From Tidjanibacter sp. (lineage in GTDB: Bacteria > Bacteroidota > Bacteroidia > Bacteroidales > Rikenellaceae), in contig JAGBYS010000158.1 in NCBI GenBank assembly GCA_017628675.1, positions 1 through 6,860 of the forward strand: 6,860 bases of DNA, given 5' to 3'. A program made the translations under genes and the position numbers. Below are positions 6,652 through 6,860 of this stretch, in pieces (within the stretch, counting starts at the first letter, position 1; each line of letters starts with the position of its first letter). A model generated the notes under the pieces. It saw only the letters and a program-made list of their open reading frames with translations, had not been told where the DNA came from and searched no databases.

Positions 6652-6684
6652 TTGTCGGCGACGAAAGTCGTTAACAACTTTTTT
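6652..6684 (+). terminator. Possible second intrinsic terminator or attenuator hairpin
   Basis: Stem CGAC/GTCG (6659-6662 with 6667-6670) closes a GAAA tetraloop of the GNRA class. It extends by two G-T pairs and, after one C-A mismatch, by TTGT/ACAA (6652-6655 with 6674-6677). Six T follow at 6679-6684. This has the shape of a weak Rho-independent terminator. It could catch read-through from mnmE, end a short transcript from the repeat region, or act in the leader of the next gene. The G-T pairs and mismatch make it much weaker than the terminator at 6484. Confidence 0.4.
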
Positions 6685-6770
6685 GCAAAAAAAAATCACT
6701 AATTCATAAACCTTATTACTAACGCCCCTCTATACTATATATGAATGTTTAATTCTAAAAAACAAAGACA

Positions 6771-6860
6771 ATGCAAGAAAAAACTTTATCATTTGAGCAA
6801 CTACCGGAGCTCATTCAAAATCTGGTAGAGAGAATCGAAGTACTCGAAAAGACAGTTCGC
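6771..6860 (+). CDS. Start of a probable HTH (excisionase-like) DNA-binding protein, truncated by window edge
   Basis: Thirty codons are visible from the ATG at 6771, beginning MQEKTLSFEQLPELIQNL and continuing as a charged amphipathic helix (VERIEVLEKTV) that looks like the start of a coiled coil. The pattern 'LSFEQLPE(L/M)...L...(I/V)..LE' is what I remember from the N-termini of small Bacteroidota HTH_17/AlpA-like proteins, in which a short coiled coil precedes a MerR-type helix-turn-helix; many are carried on mobile elements. The domain itself is outside the window, so the family is inference. Upstream DNA is AT-rich with TATATATG (6736-6743), one mismatch from the TAnnTTTG promoter element. 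Its lower-GC coding differs from the preceding genes, although 90 nt is too little to argue for transfer. Confidence 0.55.
   Translation, partial: MQEKTLSFEQLPELIQNLVERIEVLEKTVR

Larger units (their letters stand above)
6410..6727. repeat. Three dispersed CTAACGCCC copies
   Basis: The identical 9-mer CTAACGCCC is at 6410-6418, 6440-6448 and 6719-6727. The first two start exactly 30 bp apart, flanking a short AT-rich stretch right after the mnmE stop; the third is 52 bp ahead of the next gene. A related TAACGCC lies at 5046-5052, overlapping the transglycosylase stop codon. The reverse complement GGGCGTTA also occurs once inside a coding region (4121-4128), so the 8-mer core is not exclusive to spacers. 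No function is known to me. Confidence 0.45.
6410..6770. other. 361-bp non-coding region downstream of mnmE
   Basis: No convincing gene is present. An open minus-strand frame crosses it but runs through the terminator and into mnmE, and its translation looks like noise (Cys- and Arg-rich, no recognisable motif). The region holds, in order: two CTAACGCCC copies, an intrinsic terminator, a phased 10-bp repeat array, a TAAAAAGGC pair, a second hairpin with a T-tract, a TTTTTTGCAAAAAA palindrome (6679-6692), a third CTAACGCCC, and an AT-rich leader before the next ATG. The palindrome's flanking A-run (6687-6695) could be a bend or UP-like element. Confidence 0.7.

Noticed and set aside
6354..6677. 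107-codon minus-strand open frame across the mnmE 3' end and the spacer
   Set aside because: It runs through the terminator palindrome and into mnmE antisense, has no recognisable motif, and its composition reflects the AT-rich spacer and the decamer array read out of frame.
6410..6727. CRISPR array or attachment-site pair formed by the short repeats
   Set aside because: The repeats are only 9-10 bp, irregularly spaced (CTAACGCCC) or without spacers (decamers), and no cas gene, integrase or tRNA end is present.
6410..6770. Replication origin (suggested by nearby parAB and mnmE, AT-rich DNA and iteron-like repeats)
   Set aside because: I see no good match to the DnaA box TTATCCACA or its complement, no dnaA/rnpA/yidC neighbours, and the decamer does not resemble a DnaA box. 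GC-skew over the whole chromosome would decide.
1..6860. parS centromere site
   Set aside because: I looked for a CACGTG-centred 16-bp palindrome of the TGTTTCACGTGAAACA type and found none, even in the parA leader.

Overview
The window looks like core chromosome of a member of Bacteroidota, probably Bacteroidales and possibly Rikenellaceae/Alistipes-like. The clade assignment is inferred from four things: the gene set parA-parB-DUF5683-MltD, TAnnTTTG-type promoter elements, start codons without obvious Shine-Dalgarno sequences, and moderately GC-rich genes separated by very AT-rich spacers. No rRNA, tRNA, CRISPR array, insertion sequence or recognisable integrase is visible.

Layout. The left edge (1-655, minus strand) holds the first 218 codons of an ornithine carbamoyltransferase gene that runs off the window. 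A 156-bp AT-rich divergent promoter region (656-811) separates it from a rightward cluster of five genes: parA (Soj-type ATPase), parB (centromere-binding CTPase), a DUF5683-type envelope protein, an MltD-like lytic transglycosylase with LysM, and mnmE (tRNA wobble-uridine modification GTPase). Spacing is 39 nt, 2 nt, a 1-nt overlap, and 35 nt. This suggests one transcript ending at a strong 16-bp bidirectional intrinsic terminator (6484-6524).

The final 361-bp non-coding stretch (6410-6770) is the least explained part. After the terminator it contains five degenerate 10-bp units, each with TGCA in exactly the same register (6561-6610). It also holds three copies of CTAACGCCC, a pair of TAAAAAGGC repeats 30 bp apart, and a second GNRA-capped hairpin followed by six T (6652-6684). 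The window closes on the first 30 codons of a gene whose N-terminus resembles the leader helix of Bacteroidota HTH/excisionase-like DNA-binding proteins.

How the genes fit together. ParA/ParB would handle chromosome-origin segregation. The two exported proteins point to cell-envelope and peptidoglycan remodelling, so the operon may couple segregation to envelope growth. MnmE is a translation-fidelity gene at the distal end. The most notable protein-level feature is that the DUF5683 protein carries two tandem copies of the conserved module, where I would expect one. I saw no convincing new defence or mobile system inside the window. The best leads are the helically phased repeat array and the duplicated DUF5683 architecture.
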